A stretch of DNA of 64,000 nucleotides, taken from positions 235,561,869 to 235,625,868 of the forward strand of contig JBAIZL010000005.1 in NCBI GenBank assembly GCA_036971475.1, given 5' to 3'. Of this stretch, positions 44,902 to 58,364 are shown one piece after another. The position numbers and the translations under genes were made by a program. Every line of letters begins with the position of its first letter. Within the stretch, counting starts at the first letter, position 1. The notes under the pieces are model-generated. The model was not told where the DNA came from. It saw only the letters and a list, made by a program, of their open reading frames with translations, and ran no database searches. This stretch comes from Prosapia bicincta (lineage: Eukaryota; Arthropoda; Insecta; Hemiptera; Cercopidae).

Positions 44902-47900
44902 GAATTAACTAAACTATAGTCAAATCTGTTGTAGGCTTTCACAGCCACTTTCAGAATCTCCCTTTTCTCCAGAAATGTTTTTGAAGTGATTTAAAAACTT
45001 CTTTATGTGTGGTGAACAAAACATGAGATTAAATCATTGCTATCGTGTCACGCTATTTCTGAAAAGCATATCTTATAGCATACATCTCCTTTAGGTTATG
45101 TTATGAGTCACCTCAAAGTGAATTAAATGATAACATATGATTTCATGTAACAGCTGATTTTGTGTTATTGGTTTTGTTTAACCTACAGCCGTTTACACAT
45201 AGATTATCATTAAATAATGTTAAAGAGATTAATTAAGATTCACAACTATAAAACAAATTCGCACCCATTTAGCTGTAAAAATATGTTTTTATATTCAAAT
45301 ATTTTTTAGAATGGTTTGAACAGTTTCTGAGGTCTTCTCAATTGATAATATGTGATAGGTAAACAATATTAACAAATTAAAAATATTCACGTCCTCAAAT
45401 ATTGTTTCCCGTTCGACCATATGCGCCTCTAAAACCAATTACAAATCTATGAGTAAAGTTTTCCTTCTAAGCCTTCAGTTACAGTATGCTTCAACATGTG
45501 ATTGTGTAATCTATTCGAGAAAAATTTAGTCTAGATTTTCGTATAAAGTTAGGTGGACAATAAACTAGAGTTCATGAGGAACCAATTCCTAACGCACGGG
45601 TCTATGCCGGTTCCCCGTCATAAAGACGTTCTTACCCTTTTTCAATAAAATGCTCGCATACGTGCAATCACTAAATTACACATTATACTTACCCTCAACG
45701 TAGCAAAGGTTTTTTACTTACATTTTAAGAAATTGTATTTTTTAATTTTTAAAATAACAATCGTCGAATACATTGATAAAAATAGTGGTAATTCGGAGTA
45801 CCAATCATAAACGTAACGACAGAGTATATGAGAGGGGGTTTGGTTTTTTAATAAAAGATCAATGTGTTTGTAACACAGGTTACAAATTCTAGTTTCAATG
45901 CTGTCTTCATATTTAAAATGAAAAATAACTAAAATACTTTGTATAACTTGTAGTGACACCTGAAGCGAGGGTCTACAGATAACCAGGACGAGATTATACA
46001 CTCCTATAGTATATAAACAATGAAACCAGAATGAGTATACTGTAGGAGTTTTTCTCTACTTACAAATTTTGAAATTAAAAATGTTTTAATTCAAATCAAT
46101 AACATATGCCCCCCACTATCAACTCAAATGTATTTAACGAGCAGCGTTTCCTTATACCTTATCATTTGCACCATGAACGTCGGTAAAGCTATCATTTACA
46201 AGCTGGTGATATCCCACGCCGATCAAATACCCTTTGTTATAAACAGCATTGAGCTAAGGCGTGAAATGTATGACACGGTTGAGTTTTCAATTTCGGTGAA
46301 GACATCCGAACACCCACTCACAAGAGGAGATCGATGTGATGCAAAATTGTAGTACGCTTCCTTGTGATGGTTTAACTAAAATAATGGCTTCATACAAAAG
46401 CCTGTAATACGGGTACACATTTACATGAAGCCAAAGTGAGTGAGGGAAATCCCTCCGAGAGAAAACAGTCCGATATTGTAAAGAAACTGGGTCCAGTTTA
46501 TACAATATCAGGCTGTTTTCTCTAACTATAAAATTTGATCTTGAAAGTTATTTAAAAAATAGGTCAAAGCAACTAAAAGTTAATTGAAAAATACATTTTC
46601 AATTATCAAAGACTTGTACAGGAGTTGAAGAAAAATAAAACAATTTAAGGTTTGGTGAAAGCAAACACAAAACATTTTACAGCTGTAAGATCTCGGTAAC
46701 CAAAGCTGATACCTATCTTAATAAATTACAATTTTTTAAAATTTTGTTTTCATTCAAGAAATGTAAAAGTAATACACAGCAAAGACTGCTACATAACTAG
46801 GTCAAACCAACAACACACATTATATTTAACGCTCCAATCATTTCGGAAACAATGCCCTCTCACCTCCCCATTAAAAAATGTAACCATTTTTAATGATTTT
46901 TTGTGTTTACTCATGCGTGGGATGGAAAAGGCCTAAAATCCCTTCTACTAGCACTCATTCAATTTAATCAGGTTTACTCCGGAGATGTCGTTAAAAGCTT
47001 TTACAATTCCTCATACTAAAATATAAAGTTTGCTTTATCGCTATTGCAGACAAATGTAAGTAGTGACGCGCCTGATATCATACTCGTATTTTAAAGTATT
47101 ATTTAATTTTAAACAAATTAATAAATAATTACAACAATGACTCAGGCATTAGTTGGAATTACCTTAGTAACGATAATCATTAATTTATCATTTTGGGCAC
47201 GAAGTGTATGTATGTGTTAATATAATTTTATAAAACTAATAGACGTTGAATGCAATAGAAGACAAAAGTAGACAAATAAAATGAAAGTGAAACACTTGTT
47301 CAAAAATAAGTTATATTAACTTAAGTACTTAATCATTTATTATTGATTTTCTTTATGCATTTTTTATTTCTAAATAAAATATGTTAGGCCTACTTATTTT
47401 GAATAAATAGTGCGTTGACTTTGTTGAACCTTAACCTGTTATAACTTTAATCTTGTGATTGTAGAAGTTGCATTTTTATATTTGAACAATTTATACTTCA
47501 TGAGCACCACTTGTAATTCTATTTAAAATAGTCATTTACTTATATATGTTTTAATTATTAATTTTCAGTAAGTGAATATGTTTTTATTCAAGAAAATTTG
47601 AAACTATGATTTTAAGAAATTGACTAAATATATTAAATGTTAATTTTGCTATTAAAATTCAGACTTGCCTCAAAAACTTTCCCTGAAAACGCTCCTCTTG
47701 TCCCTCCTGAATTTCTTGGAGTCTTGGATCTTTTAGCAATTACAACTGATCAGTTTTAGGGTCGCCTTTAACCCTTTTTATAATTTTTACATAGTGAAGG
47801 GTTCAAATTCGAAATTTCGGGCACTCGAAAGCAGACCATCTCCACGTCCATCTTGGGCTAGGTTTACCTCTTAGCCACGGACAGTATCCTGGAATCTCCT

Positions 47901-48700
47901 TCTGGATCCTTGGAAAACGTCCGTCTCTCCTGAAAGCTGATTTGCGTCTCCTTGCTATGGGGTAGTCCCAACTACCCCGCTACGCGGTTTCTTGGCATAT
48001 CAAAACCTTATCTTGACTTGCAAAATAGTGTCCTAGTGAACTTTCTTTCGAAGATTTGTGCTCGTTTTTAACCGTTGCTTGAAAATGTCACTTATAGTGT
48101 AATAGTGTTATATTTCTTAACACCGTGGTCTATTTCATAATTGAAGATGTTGTTACCAACTTGTATGACAGTTCTAGCTCATTCCGATCGTAAGTTAACG
48201 GCACTCGAAACTATTTTCTCCCTTAAATGCCACTTTTATAATTTTTAGTGCATTTATTAATTACAAATGTTTAAATTTTTATTAAATAAATTTGTTAATA
48301 AATTTTATTTTACTATATTTTTCTGTTTTTAGTTTTTTAAAATTTTCTTAAGCTTTAGTGGCTCCTTACTCTTATTTTCTAATTTCATTTCTAAGATTTG
48401 TTTTTTATATATAACAAAAATTAACTTGACTTTAATTCTATATGATTAGAAAAAAATTAATTCTTTCCTAGTTGCTCTGTAACGTGAACAAAATCGACCC
48501 TTTAGACTGGCTTTGTTTACTTAACCAGATAGTGAACCTGCTTTCCCGCTAGAGTGCATAGCAGCGGTTATTTTTTAAACTTTTTAAAATAATATTTTAA
48601 AAAGATTTTACCTGACGGCAAAATCTTCAATTTTGAGACTGAATACGCGCGAGCGTATACATATCGAAAACAACTGAGACTATTCAAATACAAGAATTAT
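44902..48700. other. Long stretch without a recognised gene
   Basis: Short open frames at 45714-46001 (minus) and 46128-46352 (plus) show no domain. 46458-46523 is a hairpin (separate entry). 47680-47990 is more GC-rich than its surroundings but I cannot assign it. I looked for the DDR HRDLAT exon on the minus strand here and did not find it. Confidence 0.4.
46458..46523. repeat. Hairpin of about 30 bp arms
   Basis: AGAGAAAACAG then CGATATTGTA on the left faces TACAATATCAGGCTGTTTTCTC on the right with two or three mismatches, with an inner AAACTGG paired to CCAGTTT. This is a compact inverted repeat. Confidence 0.65.
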
Positions 48701-48720
48701 TTACTAATTTGTATTTAAAG

Positions 48721-48798
48721 CTTTTTGTTGATAAATAGTACCAACATCATCAGGAATCATTTATTCCTGATGATGTTAGTACTGTTTATCAACAAAAG
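48721..48798. repeat. Hairpin of about 35 bp arms
   Basis: TTTTGTTGATAAA then AGTAC and AACATCATCAGGAAT face their reverse complement across the loop CATTT, with one G-T pair and one mismatch. It directly precedes the AT/GT microsatellite. Confidence 0.75.
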
Positions 48799-48804
48799 GG
48801 TTTG

Positions 48805-49649
<845 letters not shown>

Positions 49650-49711
<62 letters not shown>
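49650..49711. repeat. Compound CA/TA microsatellite
   Basis: About 21-22 CA repeats (49651-49693) run into about 9 TA repeats. The minus-strand open frame across it is a by-product. Confidence 0.95.
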
Positions 49712-49929
49712 CTGAAGTTATTATTACTTGTAAATAATTTTTTCCACCACTAAGTGCAATAATTTTACCTTGTGTGATGAGGCATCTTTCGGTCACTTGG
49801 CCATTGTCAAATCACTACTTAATTTTTTTATGTTTTTTTGGTGTGGATGTTCGGTCCGTGATGTTGGTATTTGTTGACGTCACACACATTTCCTCTTGAG
49901 CCACGTGTATAATGTTTTAAAATAGTACG

Positions 49930-50250
49930 CCGTCTGCATATGTTGTCGTAGGTTCATTAAATTATTGTCTATGTTTTTATAAATTTGGTATTTTTCTAGT
50001 GAGTTTAGTTCTATTGGGTTATTATTTATGTCGAGTATGGTTAGGTTATTTTCGTAATTTGTTATTTCATGTTTATGTGAAATTAGGTGTGCTGCAACAT
50101 TTGATACTTTTGTATATTTATTTTTGGATGCTCTGTAATGTTCGTCAAATCTTATTTTAAATGATCTAGTTGTTTTCCTTATGCAAAATGCGTTGCAGTC
50201 GTTACATGTAATTTTGTAAATTCCTGATAGGTTATGTTTTTCTGTATTTT
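49930..50250 (-). pseudogene. Penelope GIY-YIG endonuclease
   Basis: It encodes LSGIYKITCNDCNAFCIRKT, then RSFKIRFDEHYR, HLISHKHEI and LNSLEKYQIY. GIY is kept and the CxxC zinc pair is present, but the YIG half reads CIR, so key residues are lost. Confidence 0.78.
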
Positions 50251-50579
50251 TTTTGTGGTTTGTGTTATTAAGATATTTTATTATTTTGTTGTTTGGTTTG
50301 TATGTTGGAGTGTAATATCCTTTGTTGTATATATTTGTTGATTTTTCTATTTTGTTATTGGTGTATTTATATTTTAGGTAGATTTTTTATTTTTAACTTT
50401 TTTGTGTTCATGTTATAGTGTTGTGTAGAGGTTAGGTTTATTTTGTAAATTTATTGTATATGTTTTTTATATCGTGTTTGTTGTATTCCTTTTATATTGC
50501 TATTTTTGTAATTTTATCTAATTCTTCATTTAATTTTTGTTTGTTATATTGTGTGTATTTTATTGCTTTATTTATCATG

Positions 50580-51220
50580 TTACTTTTTGTGTGTCCAGGG
50601 GTGGTTAGATTTGTAGTGTATTGTGGTGTTGTTGGAAGCTGGTTTTCTGTGTACTGTAGTTTCTATTTTATTATTATTTATATTTAATGTAATGTCAAGA
50701 TAGTTAATTGTTCTGTTTGTTTCTACGGTGAATTGTATGTTTTCGTTGTATGTGTTTAGTTTGTTTAGTATTATGATGTGTTCGTTGTGAATGGTAGGCT
50801 GGTATATTACAAGTATATCGTCTACGTATCTTGTCCATAGTGAAATATTATGTGTGTCTAGTAGAGAGTTAATTATTATTTGTTCAAAGTGTTGTAGATA
50901 TATTTCTGACATGACTGATGATATGGGTGATAACATGGGGACACCAGTTGTTTGTTTATTGTATTTATTGTTAAATTGGAAGTAATTTTGGTTACACATG
51001 TGTTTAGTTTGTTTAATGATACTATCTATTGTGTTTTCTTTTTCGTTATTGTGTATTAGTTTGATTTTTATTATTTCTATGGTTTCTTATATTGGGATAC
51101 TAGGGTACATGTTAGTTATGCCATGACTTATTATTTTTGTGATGCTGTTTGTTTCTATGTTTTTTATTTTATTAATGAATTCGTATACATTTTTTATATT
51201 GTATGTGTTGTTGATATGTA
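50580..51220 (-). pseudogene. Penelope reverse transcriptase palm
   Basis: About 51115-51085 reads ISHGITNMYPSIPI then a stop. In this family the block is normally [ST]-x-D-[VI]-x-N-[LM]-Y, so the first catalytic Asp has become Gly (GGC). Further on QTTGVPMLSPISSVMSEIYL is motif B, and LWTRYVDDILVIY contains the YVDD catalytic pair, still intact. TINYLDITLN and VHRKPASNNTTIHYKSNHPW are the thumb region. Loss of the motif A Asp and the stop mean it cannot polymerise. Confidence 0.82.
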
Positions 51221-51935
51221 TTTTAGAGCTTTGCTAGTATTTTTGCGATTATGTAAGATGGTGCTGTTTTGAAATTTATTAGTGGTCTAAATTGTGTGTC
51301 GGGTTTGTGGATTCTAGGTATGCCTGTTAATATTGGTGCACATGGTTTGAATGGGTAAAGTCTTGTGTGGTATTTTAATTTATTGGAATAGTTTAGGGTA
51401 TTTCTATGTGTTACTATTAGGTTTTTTATTGTATTAAGGTATTTGTTAGTTGGGTCTGGGATTTGTTCGTATTTATTTTCTTTTATGTGGTTAGTCATTG
51501 AATTGATGTATATGGTATTTTCTATTATTACTGGTGTGTTTGTCTTATCTGATTTTAATATTAAGTAGTTGTTGTTTTCAAGTTTTTTTGGGGGTTTTAT
51601 AATTTCTTTTTTATTTATATATTGATTCGTTTTTTAGTTTTTTCGGTTTTTATTAGGTTAATTTCATTATTAATTTTGTTTCTTATGTGTTCAGTGTATT
51701 GGTGGATAATTTTATGGATGTTAGATTCTGTGTCAACTATTAGGTTTTTTGTTATTTGGTTTTTGTTAAAATTCTGTAGGTTATATTTGAAAGCATTTGT
51801 TATTATTATTTTTTTTTTTTTTCAGTGAATTGAGTTTTAGTTAGGTGTATGAATTTTTTGTTGTTTGAGTTTTAGAGGTGTGGTTTGGGTGTTGGATTGG
51901 TTTTAGGCTATTTTGCTTTTTTTTAGGTTATGTTG

Positions 51936-51939
<4 letters not shown>

Positions 51940-51981
<42 letters not shown>
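51940..51981. repeat. AT microsatellite between two Penelope elements
   Basis: About 21 TA repeats at the 5' side of one Penelope element and the 3' side of the other. Confidence 0.95.
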
Positions 51982-51988
<7 letters not shown>

Positions 51989-52099
51989 CCACTCTATGTA
52001 CTCGTACTTAAACAAGAATCTTACTTGGTATTTAAGCGAGTTAACTTTCAAAGATTGATAGTATGTTCATTGTCGAGCATCAACTGAACGTGGTGTTGT

Positions 52100-53330
52100 A
52101 GTAGACTGTCATGTGTGTGGAGTGTCCGTTGTCACAGGGTGTACCGTTATTGTTCTATTTTCGGATTCACTGCACTGTGGGAAACTTTCAAGTTTGTCTT
52201 GGTTTTTAATTTTGTCTAATAGGTTGAATAAATTATCGTTTTTTAATTTTGTTTGTATTTGTTCCTTCATGATATTATTTTTACGTTTATAAATTTGTAG
52301 TTCCCAGATTGTCATTTTGAGGCCTTTTTGTACTTTTTTTTATTAGGTTTATGTTTAATAATGTGGGGAATGTGCGTTTGTTTTTGATGGCGTGTGTAGC
52401 TAAGTTTTAGTTTGAAATGTAAGGTTTAATGTATGCATTGAGGTGTTCTTGATATCTGTCTTTAAATTTCTTTTTTGATTTGGCTTATGTATTACAATCT
52501 GGCTTATTACAATCTGGGCATTCGATTTTAGTAGTCCGTTATTAAGTGTGGGACATATTTTATTCGGTTGTTTTATTTTATTGATTATGTTACCTGTGTT
52601 TTTGTAAGTTATGTAAATATTATTATTTTCTGGTATTTTAGTTATTTCTTTTATGTTGTAGGTATCCTGTGTATGTCAATGTGGCCCATTTTGTTGTTGT
52701 TTGTAGTTCGATTTTAGGTTGTTTTAATTTATTTAATATTTTAAATTCTAATTTATCTATAGTTTTTTTTATTGTATCCATTATTTTGGCTATTTGATAT
52801 ATTATTTGTTTTTCTTTGGCTTCTTCTTCATTTTTTAAAGGTAGTTTTAACATTCTGTATAAGAGTGAGTTGTATGCAGCCATTTTATGTTGTGGAGGAT
52901 GGTTAGAGTAATAGGGGTTTGTGTGGGTTTCTTAAAAATTGAGTATTCAATGTTATTTGTATATCTGGTTATTGTTAGGTCTAGATAGTTTATTTTGTTG
53001 TTTATTTCTTCTTCCATGGTGAATTTTATGTTAGGGTGTAAGTTGTTGATTTAATTTAGGACGATATTATTATATAATGCTTTTCTTTGTGAGGTGTATA
53101 ATCCATCTTCAAAATGTCGTACCAAATGTCCGTTGGGGTCGCGTGTTGTTATGGTCTGTGTGATTAATTCGTCAAGGTTTTGGAGGTAAATTTCAGATAT
53201 TATACTTGAGAGGGGTGATATCATTGCTAAGTCATTTATTTGTTTATATATCCTATTATTAAATCTTAAGTAACTTCTATTATTTGTTAATTTAGATTAT
53301 TTTTGCAGTATTGGGGTACTTTCTAATATT
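52100..53330 (-). mobile_element. Second Penelope-like element, 5'-truncated
   Basis: 53300-52910 encodes RFNNRIYKQINDLAMISPL, SSIISEIYLQNLDELI, then KINYLDLTITRYTNNIEYSI and FKKPT, the RT from motif B to the thumb; the expected YVDD block is not present in recognisable form (VRHFEDG stands there). 52885-52640 reads MAAYNSLLYRMLKLPLKNEE, the conserved connector. 52520-52330 reads IECPDCNK then FKDRYQEHLNAY, the GIY-YIG remnant. 52315-52109 continues with TIWELQIYKRKNNIMKEQI. It differs throughout from its neighbour at 49830-51935, so it is a separate lineage. Confidence 0.8.
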
Positions 53331-53334
53331 TTCA

Positions 53335-54010
53335 TTGCAATAATTGGTAGTGTCAATATACAGTTTTGTGTTTTTTTTCAAATTTGTTATTTTGGATTTA
53401 TGATGTAAAGTGAATTGATAATTCATAATTTGAACTTTATCAAGTGTTTTATAATGCATTAAACTTTATATAATTAAACAAACTTGAACAACTGAAAAGG
53501 TTTTTCTAAACAATTCCAGTTAAAAAAAAACACTTTCAATGATAAATCATATAATCCTACAACATACATAAGTTGACTAAGGGATAAAAATAAAGCCTTG
53601 AAAATTGTAATAAATTTTAACTACAAATAAAGTATTACATTTATATTTTAAATCTGAGTCTTTCAATCAAAATGATACTAATTCAAACTCCAATAAAAAC
53701 TCCTGCATATTTGTTTTAGTTTCAACGTTGGTACACCTAATTTCTCTTTGAATGACCCACAGATTAACGTTTTCCATTGCACATTGTCCACACAATGACA
53801 CAATGAAATATTCAACAAGTTATATTTGCGTGTAAGAAAATTTTGGCGTTTACATTACAAGAGATTATATATTTATGGATTTTGATTTGGTATCAGAACA
53901 GTTTGAATATAAAAAGAAATTGGCTTAACCTGAAAGCTTTCAGGTAAGTACATATTGTTCGGTAATTATATTGACGTGCGATTACTTTCATGAAATGTTT
54001 TTACTTTTCT
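53335..54010. other. AT-rich spacer
   Basis: No gene or bounded repeat seen. Confidence 0.4.
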
Positions 54011-54011
54011 G

Positions 54012-54690
54012 TATATTTGGTAAATATTTAGACTTATTGCCGATGCAGAAAATTACAGCCAAATCTATCCTGACTGGATACTTCATAGGTATATTTTAAT
54101 ATAGTTAGATAGTAATGTTGTATAAAATTATTACCAAAACTATCCTGACTGGATACTTCGTAGGTATACGAGTAATGTTGTACAAAATTATAACAAAATC
54201 TAGGCGTTTAATAATAAAATAATAATGACGATACGATGTGGTCGACAAAAAATAATGTTGGATTCGTGTTCTAGGACGTAAAAGTACATGAGAAAAGAAA
54301 ACAAAAAATCACGAAAATAGCGGTAGTCGCAAGTCAATAAAGGTTAGTTTAGGCTATGTTTTGGTAATAACCATGTTGTACAAAAAAACAATAAAAATTC
54401 TCTCTCGGAAATAAATACCATTTTTATCATATTAAAATTAGGTAAAAAATTTAGTGCTGAGTAGTAAGAAGTACTATGTCCACATATCTACGCCTGGCCG
54501 TATTACGTATACATATATTTAAATATACCTATAAAGTCTCTCGAGTCAGGATAGTTTTGGTAATAATTTTATACAACATTACTATCTAACTATATTAAAG
54601 TATACCTATGAAGTATCCAGTCAGGATAGATTTGGCTGTAATTATCTGCATCGGCAATAAGTCTAAATATCTATTTACCAAAATTACAAT
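54012..54690. mobile_element. Long-TIR element
   Basis: 54018-54165 and 54543-54688 are inverted copies: TTTGGTAAATATTTAGACTT, GCCGATGCAGAAAATTACAG, ACTGGATACTTCATAGGTAT and TAGTAATGTTGTATAAAATT, each mirrored on the other side. The centre (54235-54345) recurs directly at 54905-55025 (GACGTAAAAGTACAT, AATAGCGGTAGTCGCA), so units of about 670 bp are tandem. No protein is encoded. Confidence 0.8.
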
Positions 54691-55230
54691 CAAATTTATC
54701 CTCACTGAATAATTCGTAGCGCCCGGTTTACGCTATAGGCCTACATGGCATTACAACCTATCATTTAAAATGTGTAAAAAAGTAACTTTCCGTATTTTCC
54801 GCGAGAAAAAAGTTGATAATCGTGTTCTACACATTAAAACGGATAATTAAAAAAAAAAAAAAATGTTAGAACCAACATCATTAAGACTATATTTTTACAG
54901 TTTTTTAAAGTATATTTTAAAAAAACGGCACCAGCTACAAAAAATAATGTAGGATTTGTGTCTTGGACGTAAAAATACATAAGAAAAGTAAAAAAAAAAT
55001 CACAAAAATAGCGGTAGTCGCATGTCAATATAATTTCCTTTTTTTATAACCTTTAGAAATTTCACACTTGCCATTTAGATATCTTTTTATACCATTACCA
55101 TTTAGCAATGTAAACATTTGCTTTCTGATTCAGCTTTTAATTCACAATATACAAATAATTTGAGAAAAGAGTGTGTTTATTCCAAACCATAAATACATTA
55201 TTTTCTTATGGTTATTATCAGTGAATTCTT

Positions 55231-55450
55231 TCACTATCAGCTCCATATTTGCATGGAACATTCGAAAACATGTTAAAAGGCTATTTCCATTAATATTTTT
55301 TCGTTTTTTGTGTTGCATCATGTTTTTTTATCAATTTGAAGTTGGGTAAAAAATTCAGTGCGGAAGTAGCAGATGTGAATAAGGTGCCTGCCTTGTCACA
55401 AAACACTTGCACCTTTACACTTGCATACTGTGTAGCATTATGTTTTGGCA
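55231..55450. repeat. Fragment of the long-TIR family
   Basis: It directly matches 55780-55960: AGCTCCATATTTGCATGGAA, AAGGCTATTTCCATTAATAT, GAAGTTGGGTAAAAAATTCA. Confidence 0.75.
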
Positions 55451-55764
55451 TAATTTAAATTAAGCTGTACCTCGGACAAATTAAAAAGAAAACCATAATA
55501 TCAATATAGCCTTAAGACATGTTCTAGAACTTTACATAATAATATGTAGCTGTTTTACTAATTAACTTGTACCTAAGTCAGCAATATACATACCTTTTAG
55601 AATTATTAAACTCTCGCACACATATTACTTAGTCTCTCACAGATAAACAGTCGCAAAATTACTCACAATAACAAAATAAACACAAACACTATTCTTCGCA
55701 CAAAACAGAAAATATTGCATCAAACAGTACATACGAATCATTCCTTACACTCCCTCCAAATAGG

Positions 55765-57182
55765 ATCGGTAAAAATTTACATTTTTATACTAGCTCCATA
55801 TTTCCATGGAACATTCTAAAACATGTCAAAAGGCTATTTTCATTGATATTTTTTTGTTTTTTGGGTTGAATAGTTATTTTTCTCATAATTTGAAGTTGGG
55901 TAAAAAATTGAGTGCAGAAGTAGCAGTTGTGAATATGCTGCCTGCCTCACGGAGGGATACACTGTCGTCACATAACATCTTTACACCTGCATACTGTGTA
56001 GCGCACACATATGTTTTATTTAGCGATAGTAAGTGCAAAATTACTCACAATAAAACAAACACTATTGTTCGCACAAAACAGAAAATATTGCATCAAACAG
56101 TACACAGAAATCATTCCTTCCTCTCCCTCCAAATAGGTTCGGTAAACATTTACTGGAATACTGTAAAGCTTACTAGAATTACAGATAAAAGTCTGTCTAA
56201 TTTCCTTTCCAGCTGCTATTGTGCATTAATTACATTATTCATTTAATAAATTAACTTATTTTAACAGTATGAAGTATTAATTTATTGAAGTAAATATCTT
56301 TTTTTTATAAATCTTTTAATTTTGTTCTGTACTTAAAAGTAACACTATTGCACTGCATTATTAAAAAAAATACTCAGTATTTAGCTTTAAAGTTTTTAAG
56401 GTAGTTGTGTACAGATAAAAGTCCGTCTAATTTCCTTTCCAGCTGCTATTGTGCATTAATTACATTATGCATTTAATAAATTAACTTATTTCAACAGTAT
56501 GAAGTATTAATTTATTGAAGTAATTATCTTTTTTTTATAAATCATTTAATTTTGTTCTGTGCTTAAAAGTAACACTGTTGCACTGCATTATTTAAAAAAA
56601 TACTCAGTATTTAGCTTTAAAGTTTTTAAGGTAGTTGTGTAATACGAATTACAGATAAAAGTCGGTTTAATTTCCTTTCCAGCTATTGTGCATTAATTAC
56701 ATCGTGCATATAATAAATTAACTTATTTTAACAGTATGAAGTATTATTACATTGTAGTAATTGACTTTTTTTCACACATCATTAAATTTTGTTCCTTGCT
56801 TATAAATAACAATGTTCCACTGTATTATAAAAAAAAACTCAGTATTTAAGTTTTAAATTAATTTGCTATTGTTCATTAATTATATTGTGTATTTAATAAA
56901 ATAACATATTTTTGACTAAATAAATTACTGGCTATTCGAAGGGAATAGGTAATATTTTATTGTTTGAAAGGTTGGCTACACTATCCCTCCGTGAGGCAGA
57001 CAGCCTATTCACAACTGCTATTTCCGCACTGAATTTTTTACCCAACTTTAAATTGAAAAAAATAATGATTTGACCCAATAAACAAAATAATATCAATGAA
57101 AATAGCCTTTTGACATGTTTTGGAATGTTCAATGCAAATATGGAGCCGGTTTAGAAATGTATATTTTCACCGAACGTATTTG
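55765..57182. mobile_element. Long-TIR element with internal 230-240-bp tandem repeats
   Basis: The outer arms at about 55770-55975 and 56972-57182 are inverted copies sharing ACATGTCAAAAGGCTATTTT, AGTTGGGTAAAAAATT and CCTCACGGAGGGATA. Between them lie about three and a half direct repeats starting ACAGATAAAAGTC at 56181, 56411 and 56651, with a decayed fourth near 56870. The long open frame 55806-56246 runs across an arm and is almost certainly accidental. Confidence 0.78.
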
Positions 57183-57184
57183 AA

Positions 57185-58250
57185 CTGAATAAGTCGCTGC
57201 CATTTTCAATATAGTTAGGTGAAAATAGAAACTTCAAGGTAACAACAGAGAAACAAGAAAATTGAAGCTTATTTTAAATAACGTAGACTATATGGCGTAA
57301 ATTTACTTGCAATATTTTAACAATGGAAATTAATAGAAACTGCTTTTTTCGTTATATTGATACAACTAAATGTTATAATTATAAAAATGATTAAAAATGT
57401 ATTTGCAGAAATAACACTAGTTCATCAAGATGAATCTTGATTGGGTAAATTTATTTTGAATATTTCTTTAAAAAAAATTGACAGCATCTACGTTTTTCAT
57501 TATAATTGAGTTGACTTTAGCAAATATAGTACTTAATTTCTTTAGTAACCAAACTTATTATGACCGGAAATGTTTCGGCTATATTTTGCATACCTATGTA
57601 GTAATATAGTGTAACATATTTTGGTAATTTGTCAATAATTACTTAAGCAATGTAATCCTTAAGTTACATTTCTATGATGATAATTAATGTAAGTATTAAG
57701 AACTACTGTCACATATGTTACAGTTTATATTTGGAACTAGCCTCAGCAAGAGATTTAAAAATAATAACTCAAAATTGTCCAGTGTGTCTAGGGTTTAATT
57801 TTTGTATAAGGGTACACTTAAGTGGTTACAGAGCCTAGGGTGTTTGGCTATGTAACACCTCTCTGAATCTTACCCTTGTATTATTCATTACCAGGATTCA
57901 CAAAGTATTTATTAATAAAAAAGTATATTTTGACATTAATACTATATTTGTATGATAATAGTTAATGTCAGGTAAGGCCTGTTTATGATATGGAAATTTA
58001 AATAACTTATAGATTGTATTATTTTTTAATGGATATAAAAATGAAAAACCTGAGCTGATCAATCTTTGTCTAGTATTACCTTTAAAAATGTTTGTTAATT
58101 TAATCAGTTATTTTAATTATGATGAAACCTGATTAAAAATGGAATCCGGAGTTCAAGGAACCCCTAGTATCAATGCCACTGCTGCGTTTTTAAATTTATT
58201 TTAAGGCAGTGTTTTAAATCATATTTTGTTATCTACTTTTTTTTATTTCA
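57185..58250. other. AT-rich spacer upstream of the exon
   Basis: No repeat or gene is recognised. It could be intron of the gene whose exon lies at 58252. Confidence 0.4.
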
Positions 58251-58251
58251 G

Positions 58252-58364
58252 TGGCTTTTTATTTCACATTACCATTCCTTGGTGGTTTGTAAAAGCAAAT
58301 AGTACAACACAAACCCAGTTTGACAAAAAGGATTATTTGTTTGTTGTAAAGGAAGTTTATGGAG
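58252..58364 (+). CDS. Internal exon of an unrecognised gene
   Basis: A pyrimidine-rich acceptor (CTTTTTTTTATTTCAG, ending 58251) and a consensus donor GTAAGT at 58365-58370 flank 113 bp that stay open in one frame. The translation is GFLFHITIPWWFVKANSTTQ followed by TQFDKKDYLFVVKEVYG; the first base and the last base complete split codons. The balanced composition contrasts with surrounding AT-rich DNA, and the first third is hydrophobic with two Trp, perhaps the end of a membrane or lumenal segment. I do not recognise the family. On the opposite strand to DDR, it may be a neighbouring gene or nested in a DDR intron. Confidence 0.5.

Larger units (their letters stand above)
49830..51935 (-). 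mobile_element. Penelope-like retroelement, nearly full length but decayed
   Basis: From high to low coordinate, the minus strand encodes an N-terminal region (51800-51620, NLIVDTESNIHKIIHQY), RT fingers (51498-51223, IPRIHKPDTQFRPLINFKTA), palm motif A (about 51110), motif B and C (50999-50580) and a GIY-YIG endonuclease (50235-49960). This order, RT then GIY-YIG, defines Penelope-like elements. Frames are joined only by assuming several indels. An AT microsatellite (51940-51981) adjoins the 5' side. No hammerhead motif is clear at its ends. Confidence 0.85.

Noticed and set aside
46128..46352. 74-codon plus-strand frame as an exon
   Set aside because: No donor or acceptor at sensible places and no motif; it overlaps an equally open opposite frame.
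49780..49830. Hammerhead motif at the 3' end of the Penelope element at 49830
   Set aside because: CCGAAAGATGCC with a preceding TTTGACAATGGCC on the minus strand is suggestive, but no CTGANGA block precedes it.
55806..56246. Plus-strand frame of 146 codons
   Set aside because: It crosses an inverted-repeat arm and tandem repeats, and the matching arm elsewhere is not open in the same frame.
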